Below are positions 23,753 to 34,994 of a stretch of 64,000 bases of DNA, one piece after another. The position numbers and the translations under genes are program-made. How positions within the stretch are numbered: position 1 is the first letter of the stretch; each line of letters starts with the position of its first letter. The notes below the pieces were generated by a model that was not told the origin of the DNA, ran no database searches, and saw only the letters and a list, made by a program, of their open reading frames with translations. The stretch is from Ananas comosus (taxonomy: Eukaryota > Streptophyta > Magnoliopsida > Poales > Bromeliaceae). The DNA lies in the NCBI RefSeq assembly GCF_001540865.1, contig NC_033627.1:9401267-9465266 (forward strand). Reading direction: 5' to 3'.

Positions 23753-24265
23753 TGTCACGGACTTAACGAATTTGCTCGCAAAAGCACGTGTGGCGCTCGC
23801 CTTCCTCCGCGAAGTGAGCAAGCCTGCCTCTCTACTTGCTAAGTTAGGACCTCGCTCACCCTAGACTAAGTACAAGAGAGAGATAAGAAGAAAGCTCTTC
23901 TATTACTTTAAGCTTGAGAATACAAATAAGGATTCTGAAATGAGAGGGGGTAGAGGCCATATTATTTATAGGCCACTCGCCGCCCATAGTGCAAAGGTGC
24001 CAAGTGGCACAATACTACTAGCCAAAAGGGGAGGCCACGCGGTCTCCCAAGAGTCCTAATAAATAAGCATAGAACTCGAAGAGTCATACATTTATTATCC
24101 TAGAAACTCTAAGGGACTCTTGACCCTCCGGTATCCGCGCCATCAGCCTCGAGATCCGTGTAGAAGCTTCTAGAAGATTCCAAGCCAAAACCTTCGTCAG
24201 ATGTCCGCTATAGAGTTTGGGTGATTGCAAAGCGAAATCGCGGAGAAAATCTTTATGTCGTGACA
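23753..24265 (-). repeat. 5' LTR of the chromovirus
   Basis: 513 bp, same ends as the 3' LTR. The differences are concentrated near its start (GCACGTGTGG versus GCCCTTGCGG) and near its end. Confidence 0.95.
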
Positions 24266-24650
24266 ATAGGGTACCGGTACGCGGGCTCAGGTACCGTTAC
24301 GCCCGGGTTGACAACTAAACCCGAGAGTAGCTATTCTCGGTTTACTGCGGAGTACCGGTACCAACCCAGTTCCGTACCGGTACTCAGTCCCACAGTGACC
24401 AAACTCGAGAGCAAGCCTCTTGGTTTGCCTGCCTGATACCGATACCACTCATCTTCAGTACCGGTACGCAATACCCAGGTTGCAGTTCTGGCAGTGCTTA
24501 GCTCTATTTCGCACCGAGCAATGCTAAAACTCATTAATCCCATTTGGAACTCAACTTTAACCCTTCCAACATTGTTGGAATGTTGTATGAACTTCGTCCA
24601 ACCATCTATCTCGCCATATTTCGGTCATTTTGACCAAAAGTGGCTTAACA
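24266..24650 (-). repeat. LTR fragment rich in GTACCGGTAC, right part
   Basis: On the - strand it starts TGTTAAGCC at 24650 and carries several GTACCGGTAC palindromes, like the first 300 bases of the LTR at 40761. It continues, after the chromovirus, at 18630. It separates the gag start (24795) from the gag zinc-knuckle piece. Confidence 0.6.
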
Positions 24651-24678
24651 TGACGAGAATCCATCAACCTCTTGAAGG

Positions 24679-24795
24679 TCATGAGGGCCGCCGAAGCTCG
24701 CAAAGTTTCAAGTCTCCGCTCACTTCAAATTGCTCAGGGACACAACTTGTCCCATCCTGCGTCGATCTAGATGAAGATCGCCCACGCGGTGCCAT
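24679..24795 (-). pseudogene. Gag N-terminus relic (outer element)
   Basis: The ATG at 24795 opens a 38-residue frame starting MAPRGRSSSRS and then stopping. Its position between a primer-binding site (25130-25141) and a gag zinc knuckle fits a gag start. Nothing functional remains. Confidence 0.5.
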
Positions 24796-25129
24796 CGTTT
24801 TCTGAAACATGACACTCGTTTACTCCTCGACCCTCTCGGTCGAACACGAGACAATTAACACCAACTCAAATCAGGCGAAAGTCATGCAAGGCCGTCTATT
24901 CTCATCACTCGGTTTCATGTTGTACGCGTCCAACATGAACACCCTCAGTTGAGAATAAACCACACCTTGAATTTACCTCTAGCATCCGTTTTAGAGGTTT
25001 ACCAACTTGACCCAATCGATCAACCTTTCGCCACAAGTCACAAGTCCTCGTCTCTCATGAGCCTTAGTCCTTGTTTACTATCCTAGGGACTCTTAGGTCT
25101 GTCTAAACCATTCCCATTCTCTACTTTAT
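24796..25129 (-). other. Untranslated leader of the outer element
   Basis: 334 bases between the primer-binding site and the gag start. No open frame or motif of note; this is the expected place of the 5' leader. Confidence 0.5.
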
Positions 25130-25141
25130 GCTCTGATACCA
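25130..25141 (-). other. Primer-binding site (tRNA-iMet) of the outer element
   Basis: The - strand reads TGGTATCAGAGC, seven bases from the degenerate LTR end (GGGGCGTGATA, normally ...TGACA). Confidence 0.85.
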
Positions 25142-25148
25142 CATTATC

Positions 25149-25251
25149 TATCACGCCCCGAGACCCGCCTATTTGGTCGGATTTGGGCCCGCTAACAGAC
25201 CGCCGAACGGACAGAGTTTTTCCTGTACGTCCTAGGCGTCCCATTCTCTAC
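25149..25251 (-). repeat. End of the outer element's 5' LTR, left piece
   Basis: TATCACGCCCCGAGACCCG is the degenerate + strand beginning of the LTR, comparable to TGTCACGCCCCGGGACC at 27654. After about 95 bases the sequence switches to the tandem repeats of the Ogre-like element. The remaining LTR resumes at 48001. Confidence 0.7.
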
Positions 25252-25845
25252 TTCATGAACTTGGTACATGGTTTATGGGGTTTTGGTTCGTGGTTCATGA
25301 ACTTGGTTCATAAGGTTGGGTATGTGGGATTTGGTTCATGAACTTGGATATGGTTCATGGATTTGGTATATGAACTTGGGTATGGTTCATGGGATTTGGT
25401 TCACGAACTTGATTCATGGTTTATCGGACTTGGGTATGGTTCGTGGTGTTTGGTTCACGAACTTGATTCATGGTTTATGGGACTTGGGTATGGTTCGTGA
25501 TGTTTCGTTCACGAACTTGGGTAAACTTCATGAACTTGGTTCATGGTTTATGGAATTTGGTTCATGAACTTGGGTATGGTTCGTGGTATTTGGTTCACGA
25601 ACTTGGTTCATGATTTATGGGACTTGGGTTCATGAACTTGGGTATGGTTTGTGGTGTTTGGTTCACGAACTTGGTTCATGGTTTATGGGATTTGGTTCGT
25701 GAACTTGGGTATGGTTCGTGGTGTTTGGTTCACGAACTTGGTTCATGGTTTATGGGATTTGGTTCGTGAACTTGGGTATGGTTCGTGGTGTTTGGTTCAC
25801 GAACTTGGTTCATGGTTTATGGGATTTAATTCATGAACTTGAGTA
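25252..25845. repeat. Tandem array A (GGTTCATGAACTTGGKTATG type)
   Basis: About ten imperfect units of roughly 60 bp built of TTCATGAACTTGG, GGTTTATGGGATTTGG and GGTTCGTGGTGTTTGG. The same array stands at 38690-39405 in the other LTR. The spacer 25846-26215 is G/T-rich (GGGTTTGGATTTGGG). Confidence 0.9.
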
Positions 25846-26215
25846 TGAATCCTAGTTGGAAGTCGGGTTTGGGTTCTATTTGTGGTCCGGATTGGATTTG
25901 AATTTGGGATTTTATTTGTGGATTGGATTGGTTTTGGGTTTATCTGTGGATTGTATTTGCTTTTGGGTTTTATTTGTTGACTTGGTTTTGGTTTGGGGAA
26001 TTTGATTTGGGTTTTGGGTTTGGGTTTTTTATTTTCGTTTGAATTTTATTTATGGACTTGACATGGGTTACGGGTTTGGGTTTTGGTTTTGAGTTTGGAT
26101 TTGGGTTTGGATTTGGGTTTTGGTTTTGGTTTTTTATTTGGATTTTGGTTTTTTATTTGTGGACTTGGTTTGGGTTTGGATTTGGGTTTCATTTGTGGAC
26201 TTGGTTTTCTTCTCA

Positions 26216-26985
26216 ATTCTATTTCGGGTCTGAGAAAATTCTCTTTTGATTTTGCAATTCGATTTGGGGTCCGAAAAAATCCCCTTTTGATTTTGCAATT
26301 TGATTTGGGGTCCGAAGAAATCCCCTTTTGATTCTAATTTGATTTGGGTCCGAAGAAATCCTCTTTTGATTTCGCAATTTGATTTGGGGTCCGAAAAAAT
26401 TTCCGTTTGATTTCGATTTGGGGTTCGAAGAAATCCCCGTTTGATTTCGCAATTTGATTTGGGGTCCAAAGAAATCCCCGTTTGATTTCGATTTGGGGTC
26501 CGAAGAAATTCCCGTTTTAATCTTGATTTGGGGTTCAAAGAAATCCCCGTTTGATTTTGGGGTCCGAAGAAATTTCCGTTTTGATCTTGATTTGGTGTCT
26601 GAAGAAATTCTCTTTTTGATCTTAATTTGGGGTCCGAAGAAATCCCCGTTTGATCTCGATTTGGGGTCCGAAGAAATCCCCGCTTGATCTTGATTTCGGG
26701 TCCGAAGAAATCTCCGTTTTGATCTTGATTTGGGGTCCGAAGAAATCCCCGTTTGATTTCGATTTGGGGTCCGAAGAAATCCCCGTTTGATCTCGATTTG
26801 GGGTCCGAAAAAATCCCTGCTTGATCTCGATTTGGGGTCCAAAGAAATTTCCGTTTTGATCTTGATTTGGGGTCTGAAGAAATCCTCGTTTGATTTCGAT
26901 TTTGGGTCCGAAGAAATTTCCTTTTTGATCTTGATTTGGGGTCCAAAGAAATCCCCGCTTGATCTCGATTTGGCTTGAATCTGAA
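26216..26985. repeat. Tandem array B (GATTTGGGGTCCGAAGAAAT, 34-46 bp)
   Basis: About 20 units of GATTTGGGGTCCGAAGAAATCCCCGTTTGATYTC type. Long open frames on both strands encode repeats such as NGDFFGPQIKIK; they follow from the repeat period and are not genes. The partner array is 39781-40617. Confidence 0.95.
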
Positions 26986-26989
26986 CTAG

Positions 26990-27400
26990 TTTGAAAGTTT
27001 CGTGGATTGATTCAATGTTCTCGAAAAGGATTGAAGGGTCCGAAGAAACGGAGAATCTTTGATTCCCCTCCCCTCTTCTTTCGAAAACACCGAACCGGTA
27101 AGGTTGGAGATGACGGCGGCGAAGATGATGACGGTGGCATAGATCTTAACGGCCGGCGGATTTGATTTGACATTTTCGAAAGATATTGAAGGGTCCGAAG
27201 AAACGAGGAATCAAAGATTCCCCTCCCATCTTCTTTCGAAAATATTGAACTGGCGATGCTCGAGGTGGTCACGGCAATGTAGATCACCCATTTCATCAAT
27301 TAACAGCTTCGAATGGGGTATTGAGAGGTCTGAAGAAACGGGGAGCCATTGGCTCCCCTCCACTCTCCCATCGAATTTGTCTAGATGGTATGGATGACTA
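26990..27400. repeat. Three long degenerate repeats, array C
   Basis: The core GGGTCCGAAGAAACGGRGAATC, followed by a GATTCCCCTCCCCTCTTCTTTCG-like segment, occurs three times about 140 bp apart. The third version has GAGCCATTGGCTCCCC. Each core can pair with the next segment to form a hairpin. The partner region is 46683-47120. Confidence 0.8.
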
Positions 27401-27653
27401 TGGTTGCAGGACCTAAAAAAAAAAGAAAATGGGGGAAGGAAAGAGATTTTTTTTTAATTTTTTTTGACATGTTTTATTATATATTTTCTTTTTTCTTCTT
27501 TCTTTTTTTTCTTTACCTGTTGATCAGATAGCGGATTGGATGAAGCGGCTCGGCGATCTTTCCTCCTTTCAGCGTCTCAGCGATCTCTCCTCCTTTCCGC
27601 GGCTCGGCGATCTCTCATCCTTTGAATATTATCTCTCCTCTTTTTATCGTAAT
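27401..27653. other. Ogre LTR sequence between array C and the solo LTR
   Basis: T-rich stretches followed by three copies of GGCTCGGCGATCTYTCCTCC type. It matches 47130-47325. No gene. Confidence 0.7.
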
Positions 27654-30322
27654 TGTCACGCCCCGGGACCGATGCCAATTTGGCCCGACCCGAGCACGTC
27701 AAACAGACGCCGAACGGACAGAGTTTCCTCTGTCCGCCCAAGGCTCATCACATGTACATTTTCATCAATAGAGAAAAGCACTAGCGGAAACATACACAAA
27801 CGGCTTACACGAGGGTAAGCAATAGCCATTAGTGAAAGAAAGGAAAACTAAACATTCATTTGTACTATGATTCGTTTTTGATCATATACATTGCATTCAT
27901 TTTGTTCATTTTCGAATTCCTTACATGTCATTTCATCATTTCTTTCTTACATCACATTTACCTCAAAATACGCATTACATTCTTTTCTTTACATCATTAG
28001 TCATCGAATACAAAAGATGAACATAGGGTAGCTACTAACAAAATGTAAACCCAACTCAACTCTGGTGGCCTCTGTCTAAGGCGCGATACCTTTACCTCGG
28101 TCACTCGCCGGCTCGCTGGGTCCCGGCTCTGTGGAATAGTGGGGTGAGAACTACAACAAAGTTCCCAGTGGGTTCGGCCTCAACATCACCGACTTTTCCA
28201 CTAGGACTAACTCAGGCATAATAGAAAGAATAAGCTGCATATTGTAACCAATCTATACATGATGCTAATATGCCTGAACAATAAAGCAAGAAGTATGCTC
28301 AACATTAAATAAATGCAGATTATGCAAACTCTTTGTTTTTTTCACGTTACTCTTTGTTCTTTGTTCTTTGCTCTTTGTTCTTTATTCTTTATTCTTTAAT
28401 CTTAAGGCTAACCCGGGGGTTTCGCCACATTAACTTGCTTCACATTAAGTCCATCATCGCAGGAACTCACCCGCTAGGACCGTCCTTCGGGTTTACTCCA
28501 ACCCGTGATGCATAACTCCGGAGCGCATCGCCCGAGGGGGAGCGACCGCCCTCGAGCACGGAACTCATAGCAAGTATGATCATATCCTTAACTCAAAGGA
28601 TTATAAGTTCAATCTTGACTTTACACTAGCTCTAGTGTTCTTTACATCACTTTATGTTGCAAACTCATGCAATCACATTCTTTACATTTCTCTACTCTTG
28701 CTAACTCTAGCATTCTTGTTCGTTACAATACTTGTTCTTATTGCCCCACTTTCCTTTAATCTTACATATTGTCATTTTCATCACTCTTTACATCACGTTA
28801 GTTCTTTGCATCACACTAACTCTAGTGTCTCTTTACTTTACATTTTCAAATGCCACTCGATCTATGTCATAGTGTCACTCTGTTCTTTTGCTCACTTTGG
28901 GTGCTCACTTTTCTCTCATGCATACACATAGGGTTTTTGACATTTACATAGTTCTCATTCATCATATTATGCAAGTTGTACTCACAATCATGCAACATTA
29001 CATTTTCATCATTACTTTACCCTATTATGCATACAACAATATATACATATATGCTCAAATGAATGACACATTAGGCATAGAAGGAAGTTCAATGAGTTTG
29101 AGAAGCACCACCCACCTCGTAGGCTTTCAAAGGTGCTCCGATGATTTTCTTGGGATTTTTAGACGCTTCGTTCTTTACCTGCGGCAAAACGAACCCTTAT
29201 TAGGCCATTTTGCTCATAACTTTACTTTGACTTTTCGTAACGTTAATCCGAGCGCACCAACGCGTCGGAAATACCCCCAATTAGGTTTTTAGAGGGTCAA
29301 TTGCACTTAGAAACCCTCATGAGCAAAAGCCCCAATTTGGTGCCCTAGCTCCAATACACATATCAAACCTAGGGTTTGATCTCATTGGGAAGCAAAAGTA
29401 GCTTCATTATACTCTAAATAGTCCATTAGAACCATTCTTAGGCTTTCCAAAACCCTAGTTTGGATTTCACCATTAGAGGTGGTCCAAGCTCACCTCTATA
29501 GCAAAACTAGGTTTTGATCTCTTTAGAAGCAAAAGAAAGCTTCAAAACTACTAGATATTCCATTAAAAACCATTTCTAGGTTCATTCAAACCCATTTCTA
29601 GGGTTTTACTACATTAGGGTTCAAAGCTTACCTTGTAAGCTTCCTTTTCTTGCACTAGAGAAAAAGGAGATGAAGCCTCTTTGCTCCAAAAGCTTCTTCT
29701 TCACCTTCTTTTTCTTCTTTTCCTTTCTTTCCTTGTCTTCTTTTTCTCCTTCTTTGTCTTCTAGAGAGAGAGAAAGAGGGATGAGAGGGAATGAGAGGGG
29801 AAAAATGAGAGAAAATCTCATTAGGCCCCATAACATAGCTATTGGGTTGCCAAAATGCAAATAAACCCCTCCACTTTCACTTCAATACACTGCCCGAACT
29901 GGGCAGTTCGCACAGCCGGGGACCGGTCTCTCCTTCAGGGACCGGTTCCAGAAGGCTCTCCCCGCGCAGCCAGAGTTGCTGCGCGCAGGGCAACCGGTCT
30001 CTCTTTGGGGGACCGATCTCTCGGGGACCGGTCTCTCGGACAGGGACCGGTTCCCGAGAGCTACTTTCTCAGGACTTAGCCGATTTTTCGGCTGTCTCAT
30101 TTCATACGCGTTCGGGAACCAATCTCTCCCACCAGGGACCGGTCCCCGAGAGCTGAAAATCTACAGTTTTGCAGAATTTGATTCTTTAGCTCTCGAAAAC
30201 CTTCCACAACGCACTTTTGATCATTTTAACACCTTCGGACTTTCCGAAGTGTACCATCCTCGCACTTTGGTCAATTTGACTAAAGTTCAATATTTATTTT
30301 CCCGAATTTTCGGTATATTACA
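27654..30322 (-). mobile_element. Solo LTR (ACCGGT-rich family) in the Ogre-like LTR
   Basis: A 2.67-kb LTR; the + strand starts TGTCACGCCCC and ends GGTATATTACA. The TSD GTAAT is perfect (27649-27653 and 30323-30327). The other Ogre-like LTR holds the empty site at 47325-47329, which confirms both borders. ACCGGT palindromes lie at 29920-30150, in the U3 part. No internal coding region remains. Confidence 0.95.
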
Positions 30323-30985
30323 GTAATCTCTCTCTCTATTGTTATCGTCTCTCCCTATGTATTTGTTCTCTCCCATTTTTTTTTTTATCGTCGTCCGTAT
30401 TGATTTTTATTCTTATATTTATAATAGAAGGGGTAGCAAGAGATATTTTGAGGAGTCGGTTAGGGATTCAAATTCAAGTTGAATGGTTGGAAGATATTTT
30501 GGGGGTTGGTTGGGGATTCGAAATTCGAAATCGGATTTTGAATCGGTTGTTGGATGGATAGGTATTCAAAATTTGAATGAATGTGGTTGGTTGGGAGATT
30601 TTTGGGAGTTGGTTGGGAATTCGAAATTCGAAATCGAATTTTGAATCGGTTGTGATTTGTTGGAAGTTGTTTTGGGAGTTGGTTGGGAATTCGAAATCAA
30701 AAATTGAATTTTGAATCGGTTGTGATTTGAAATCGAATTTCGAATGGGGTTGTTAGGATAACATATATTTTCTAGGGTGTGGATATGGGCCGTCATTGAT
30801 CTGGCCCACTTAATGAAATTTGTTGGACACAAATAATAATAATCAATGGGCTGAAATGAGACCTGAATTATTGTATAGGCCTAAAATTTTAAAGTGCTTT
30901 AATGAGGCCCACCAACTCGCATCCATGAATGGGCCTATTGTGAATTATAATTATTGGCTCCATTTTTTTTTTTTCACTTCAAACA
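30323..30985 (-). repeat. Remainder of the left Ogre LTR with TTCGAAATTCGAAAT repeats
   Basis: Four to five imperfect units of GGGAGTTGGTTGGGAATTCG plus AAATTCGAAATCGAATTTTG lie at about 30480-30750. A conserved LTR edge follows, ending CACTTCAAACA at 30985. The same sequence is at 47400-48000. Confidence 0.85.
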
Positions 30986-31001
30986 AATTGCCCCCCACCT
31001 T
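30986..31001 (-). other. Polypurine tract of the Ogre-like element
   Basis: The - strand reads AAGGTGGGGGGCAATT directly before the LTR start TGTTTGAAGTG. Confidence 0.7.
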
Positions 31002-31261
31002 TTCGACGTAAAAGTTTCGCGCGCGATAAAAAGGTGATCCACTTCAAACAAATTTTTTTTTTTTTGGCTCGATCCCTCCCCCCCCTTTTTTTGTTCAAAC
31101 TCCTTTTTACGATTCGGTTCCTCCCTTTGACCGTACTCCTTTTTTTTTTTTTGCTCGATCCCTGCTTTGACTGTACCTTTTTTTTTGTCTCTTTGTTTCT
31201 TCGCACTTTTCATTTTTTTTTTTAAGATTTTTTTCACACCATATGCATTCAATTTAATTGC
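31002..31261. other. T-rich non-coding sequence of the Ogre-like element
   Basis: Several T runs of 8-13 bases and CTTTGACTGTAC-like repeats. No gene. Confidence 0.6.
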
Positions 31262-31470
31262 TCAGTTTAACGACATGGCGGTCAATGCTCTGTTTAGGGA
31301 CATTGCCGTCGATTGGATATGAGTTACTCAGTTTAACGACATAGCGGTCGATTGGATATGGGTTGCTCAGTTTAACGACATAGCGGTCGATATAAATGTG
31401 CTCAGTTTAGTGACATGGCGGTCGATTGGATATGGGTTGCTCAGTTTAACGACATGGCGGTCGATTGGGT
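31262..31470. repeat. Minisatellite (CAGTTTAACGACATGGCGGTCGATT)
   Basis: Five units of roughly 40-50 bp with the core CTCAGTTTAACGACATGGCG. One isolated unit recurs at 32388-32415. Confidence 0.85.
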
Positions 31471-31486
31471 GTTGGTGAATATGAAT

Positions 31487-32290
31487 TTATTTTGCCTCGA
31501 GAAGCAATCGAAATTGCCGCGCTAATCAACCCTAAGGTGAGTTAGCATCCCGTCATCGGCAAAATAGATCTTTGGGTAGTCTGGCGCCTATATGGGTTTT
31601 CACCAGATACCTTTCCCTAACTTTTGCCGGTGAGTCTCGAAAGGTTTTCTCACAGCGGGGATCCCAATTTTTCCTGTGGGGTTATAACACAGCAGGGTAA
31701 TTTTTGCAATTTTACCCTTGAAGTCCGATGTGAACAATCAAGTCCGCTGGTGGCTCATATTTTACCCATATTATCTAAAAAATTTAGATAACATGTCCCC
31801 CATCTTTCTTTTTTTTTTATTAGGAAATATATTTTGTTTTTTTATTTTGCCTCGAGAAACAATTGAAATTGCCACGTATAACCGACCCTACGATGAGTTA
31901 GCATTCCGTCATAGGCAAAATATATTTTGGGTAATAGGGAACATGGATTATTTTTATTTATTTTGCCTCGAGAAGTAATCGAATTGCTGCGCGTAACTGA
32001 CCCTAAGGTGAGTTAGCATTCCGTCATAGCCAAAATATAATTTGGGTAGTTTGGCGCCCATATGGGTTTTCACCAGGTACCTTCCCCTAACTTTTGCCTG
32101 TGAGCCTCGAAAGATTTTCTCACAGCGGGGATCCCGATTTTGCCTGTGGGGTTATACCACAGCCGAGGAATTTTTACAATTTTACCCTTGAAGTCCGATG
32201 TGGACAATCAAGTCCTCTGGTGGCTTATATTTTACCCATATTATCTAAAAAATTTAGATAACATGTCCTCCACCTTTTTTTCTTTATTTT
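31487..32290. repeat. Large direct repeats in the 3' part of the Ogre-like element
   Basis: A block of about 340 bp at 31487-31805 (TTTTGCCTCGAGAAGCAATC ... AGATAACATGTCCCCCA) recurs at 31960-32272 with small changes, and a partial third copy of its start is at 31840-31950. It contains a run near GCGGGGATCCC and a TTTTACCCATATTATCTAAAA stretch in each copy. No coding potential recognised. Confidence 0.85.
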
Positions 32291-32393
32291 TTTTAGACCA
32301 ATTGAAAGGCGATATGTCTTTCAACTATATGGTTTAATGAGTGTGGCTCCATTACATATGTTGGCCTCATTTTGTCCGCTATATTTGCTCAGT

Positions 32394-33195
32394 TTAATGA
32401 CATGGCGGTTGAGGTATCATGGTATTTTCATCAACAGAGGTTACTGCTTGAGGGGCGGGTGTCATTTTCATAACCTGCTCTACCCTAGCCTCAATTCCAA
32501 TTATCATGGAAAACATCATGTTCTGTTGTATCTTCAGATCTAATAACTTTTCATTAATTTTATCAAAACTCGAGGTCACGATCTCTTGCATTTGTGCTAA
32601 TTGATCTTGGCTGTCATGCGTTCTCTGTCAGTCTGGGAGATCGTCCTCATCACTTCTGACCGAGACGACTCTACATGTTTCAGGCAAAAAGAGCTCCTTA
32701 TTCTCAGTTTCTTGATACTTCTTTTTACTCTCTACATCTTCCAATACTTTTACTATGAAGTCTCATATTGTTACTGCTGGTATTTCATCCCGCTTTTTGT
32801 GTTCAGGTTGAGCTAGTTTCACGAATTTTTGTACCCTCTCCTTTAAGATTGTTTTTCGCTTTTCTAAAGTAGGAGGACTATGTGCTATTTCAGATGAGAA
32901 AGTCTGAACTTCCGGATGCAATGGACTTCTCCATGTAATTTCAGAGACTGTGTTCAAATATTTCAACATTTTATGAGTCTTTTTTGATAAGAAGATATTC
33001 CAGAATTCAGGAGGAGGCGTATCCCCTTCTTCATTATTTTCATCTTTTATGTTCACAAAATTTATATTTTCAGTTGGCAGATCTGTAAGCACAGCTTGAG
33101 AAAGGGTGATCATGCCAGCTTTATACTGCTTTTCTACCTAATCTTTGAATACCCAACAATCTTCAATGGGGTGACTAACCATTCAGTGATATAAA
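32394..33195 (-). pseudogene. Gag C-terminal part of the Ogre-like element
   Basis: On the - strand the region just left of the Helitron encodes MVSHPIEDCWVFKD, a stop, then VEKQYKAGMITLSQAVLTDL and NINFVNIKDENNEEG. It continues through 32763 to a Gln-rich piece at 32591-32394. It is the direct continuation of the gag segment at 35327-36547. Stops are present. Confidence 0.6.
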
Positions 33196-34418
33196 CTAGT
33201 TAAGAACCCGCGCTTCGCGGTGGGCAAAGAAATCTACAATAAATATAAATTTGTAAATATTAAAGGACAAAAGTATAATACTTTCATAAATATTTATAAT
33301 ACTAAAAATTACTTGTCGATAAAATTCATAATAAAATAATTGTTCATATGCTAATTAGAAATAGTTGTCCATATGTTAATGGCATTGTATCGATAAAGTG
33401 CATCCTATTAAAAGATTCAAAAAGATGCATCGGAAATAGTTTTATTATATTATTAGGGTTCATTACTATTATTACTGTTTTATTATAAATTAATTTTATA
33501 TTTTTATTTAAGTAAAATAGCAGTGGAGCAGCTTTGGTGGAAGGAAAGGAGTTCATCTCCATCGATTTTTTTTTTATTTTTAAGTAAAATAGTCTGGGGT
33601 GAGGAAATCTCAGAGTTTCGGACAAATTAGGCAAAATGGGCCTGTGTTTGAAATTAGCTTTATGTTTTTCGTTTAAGTAAAATAGTCGGTGTGGACATTT
33701 TGAAGCTGTGAGCAAATTGGGTGTCTCTACCCGAACATTTTAAATCGGTTTTACTTGCATAGAAAAATCATGTTTTCTTTACAGCTTAGATCTCTGTTGC
33801 AGCTAAGTAGAGATAAAAGCACACAATTGAATCTAGTCCAACCTATTTACTACCAAAAGAGAATAAAGAAAGTAGGCAGTGACAAAGAGAGAGCAGCTTC
33901 TTGACATTGTATGGCGGATGCTTACAAAGGCAACTCTGGGCAGATTACAATCCTACGTTTTAAACATTTAAATGTACCACCAAACAACAATCAACGAACC
34001 AACCACCTATTATGAACTTTGTCAAGAGCTCTAAACAGTGTCAGCAAACTGTCAACTTAGAGTAAAAATATATCAAATCACCACCTGAAACTTCTGCCAG
34101 ATTAATAGATCACCTCAACCGAGCCATATTACAAATCCTTAAATAAACTTATAAATTTTTTTAAAAAAAATTTCTAAGTTTTCTGTCACCTGAGAATAAC
34201 GCGTTTGACTGCAACAACAGAAAAGGTCGAGTTGAGTAATTTTACAATCGATTGATTAATTAGTTGAAAATTTTAAGATTTTTATACTCCAGTAGGCTCA
34301 CGGGCTCTTTTCCCATGAACAAAATTAGAAAAAAAAATTTTGAAAAAAAAACTACGGATCATCATACACAGATTCTCCGCTCCAATTTGCTACAAACATC
34401 AAATATGGACACCAAAAT

Positions 34419-34454
<36 letters not shown>

Positions 34455-34962
34455 TCATGGGAAAAGAGCTCAGGTTGATTACTTAGATGAGAAATTTTGC
34501 AATAAATTGATTACTTAGATAAAAATTATAATTCAGTAGGCTCTCGAGCTCATTTCCCATGAAAAAAAAAATCAGAAAAAATAAATAAATAATTTTTTAA
34601 AAAATAGGAAAAAAAACCTACAGATCACAAATCACGGGTTCTCAACTCAAATTAAGCCACATACATCAAATAAGAACACCCAAAAAAAAAAAAAAAAAAA
34701 AAACAGGGGTAGATCGTGATTACTCGCGGGATGCAGCGCGTTCACTGGGGGGTTGGAGATAGTGATCACGGCGACCCCATCGCCTCCGACGTCCATGGAG
34801 ATGCCGATCCCGGCCATGCTCTCTGCGATCTCAACGGATAAAAAATCTAGGGTTTACTCCGCGAGCGCGAGCTCGAGAGAGCGAGCTGGATTCCCTTCCT
34901 CAGTTGGGGTGGGGGAAAGTAGTATAAGGCAGAGGCGGAGGCGGCGCGTAGGCGGCGGAGGC

Positions 34963-34994
<32 letters not shown>

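Larger units (their letters stand above)
18631..24265 (-). mobile_element. Full-length chromovirus (Ty3 type, small)
   Basis: A 5.6-kb element with two 513-bp LTRs (18631-19143 and 23753-24265), each starting TGTCACGG and ending CGTGACA. It has a tRNA-iMet primer-binding site, a gag-pol reading region, and a polypurine tract. By eye the LTRs differ at about 11 positions (about 2%), so the insertion is fairly young. The TSD is ATAG (18627-18630 and 24266-24269); only four bases match. The C-terminal chromodomain places it among chromoviruses. The small size suggests the Reina clade, which I cannot prove. Confidence 0.95.
25252..30985 (-). repeat. Left (3') LTR of the Ogre-like element
   Basis: Collinear with the right LTR from 38999 onward: the same three tandem arrays, the same G/T-rich spacer, and the same last 200 bases (GGGCCTATTGTGAATTATAA ... 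CACTTCAAACA). It carries a solo LTR at 27654-30322. Confidence 0.8.

Noticed and set aside
26134..26946. A 270-residue frame of repeated DFFGPQIKIK-like peptides, and its counterpart at 39901-40797
   Set aside because: It follows from the period of tandem array B; both strands are open and no start context or conservation supports a protein.
26216..26985. Regular repeat-spacer look suggesting a CRISPR array
   Set aside because: Repeats and spacers are both degenerate copies of one unit, there are no unique spacers and no cas genes, and the DNA is plant.
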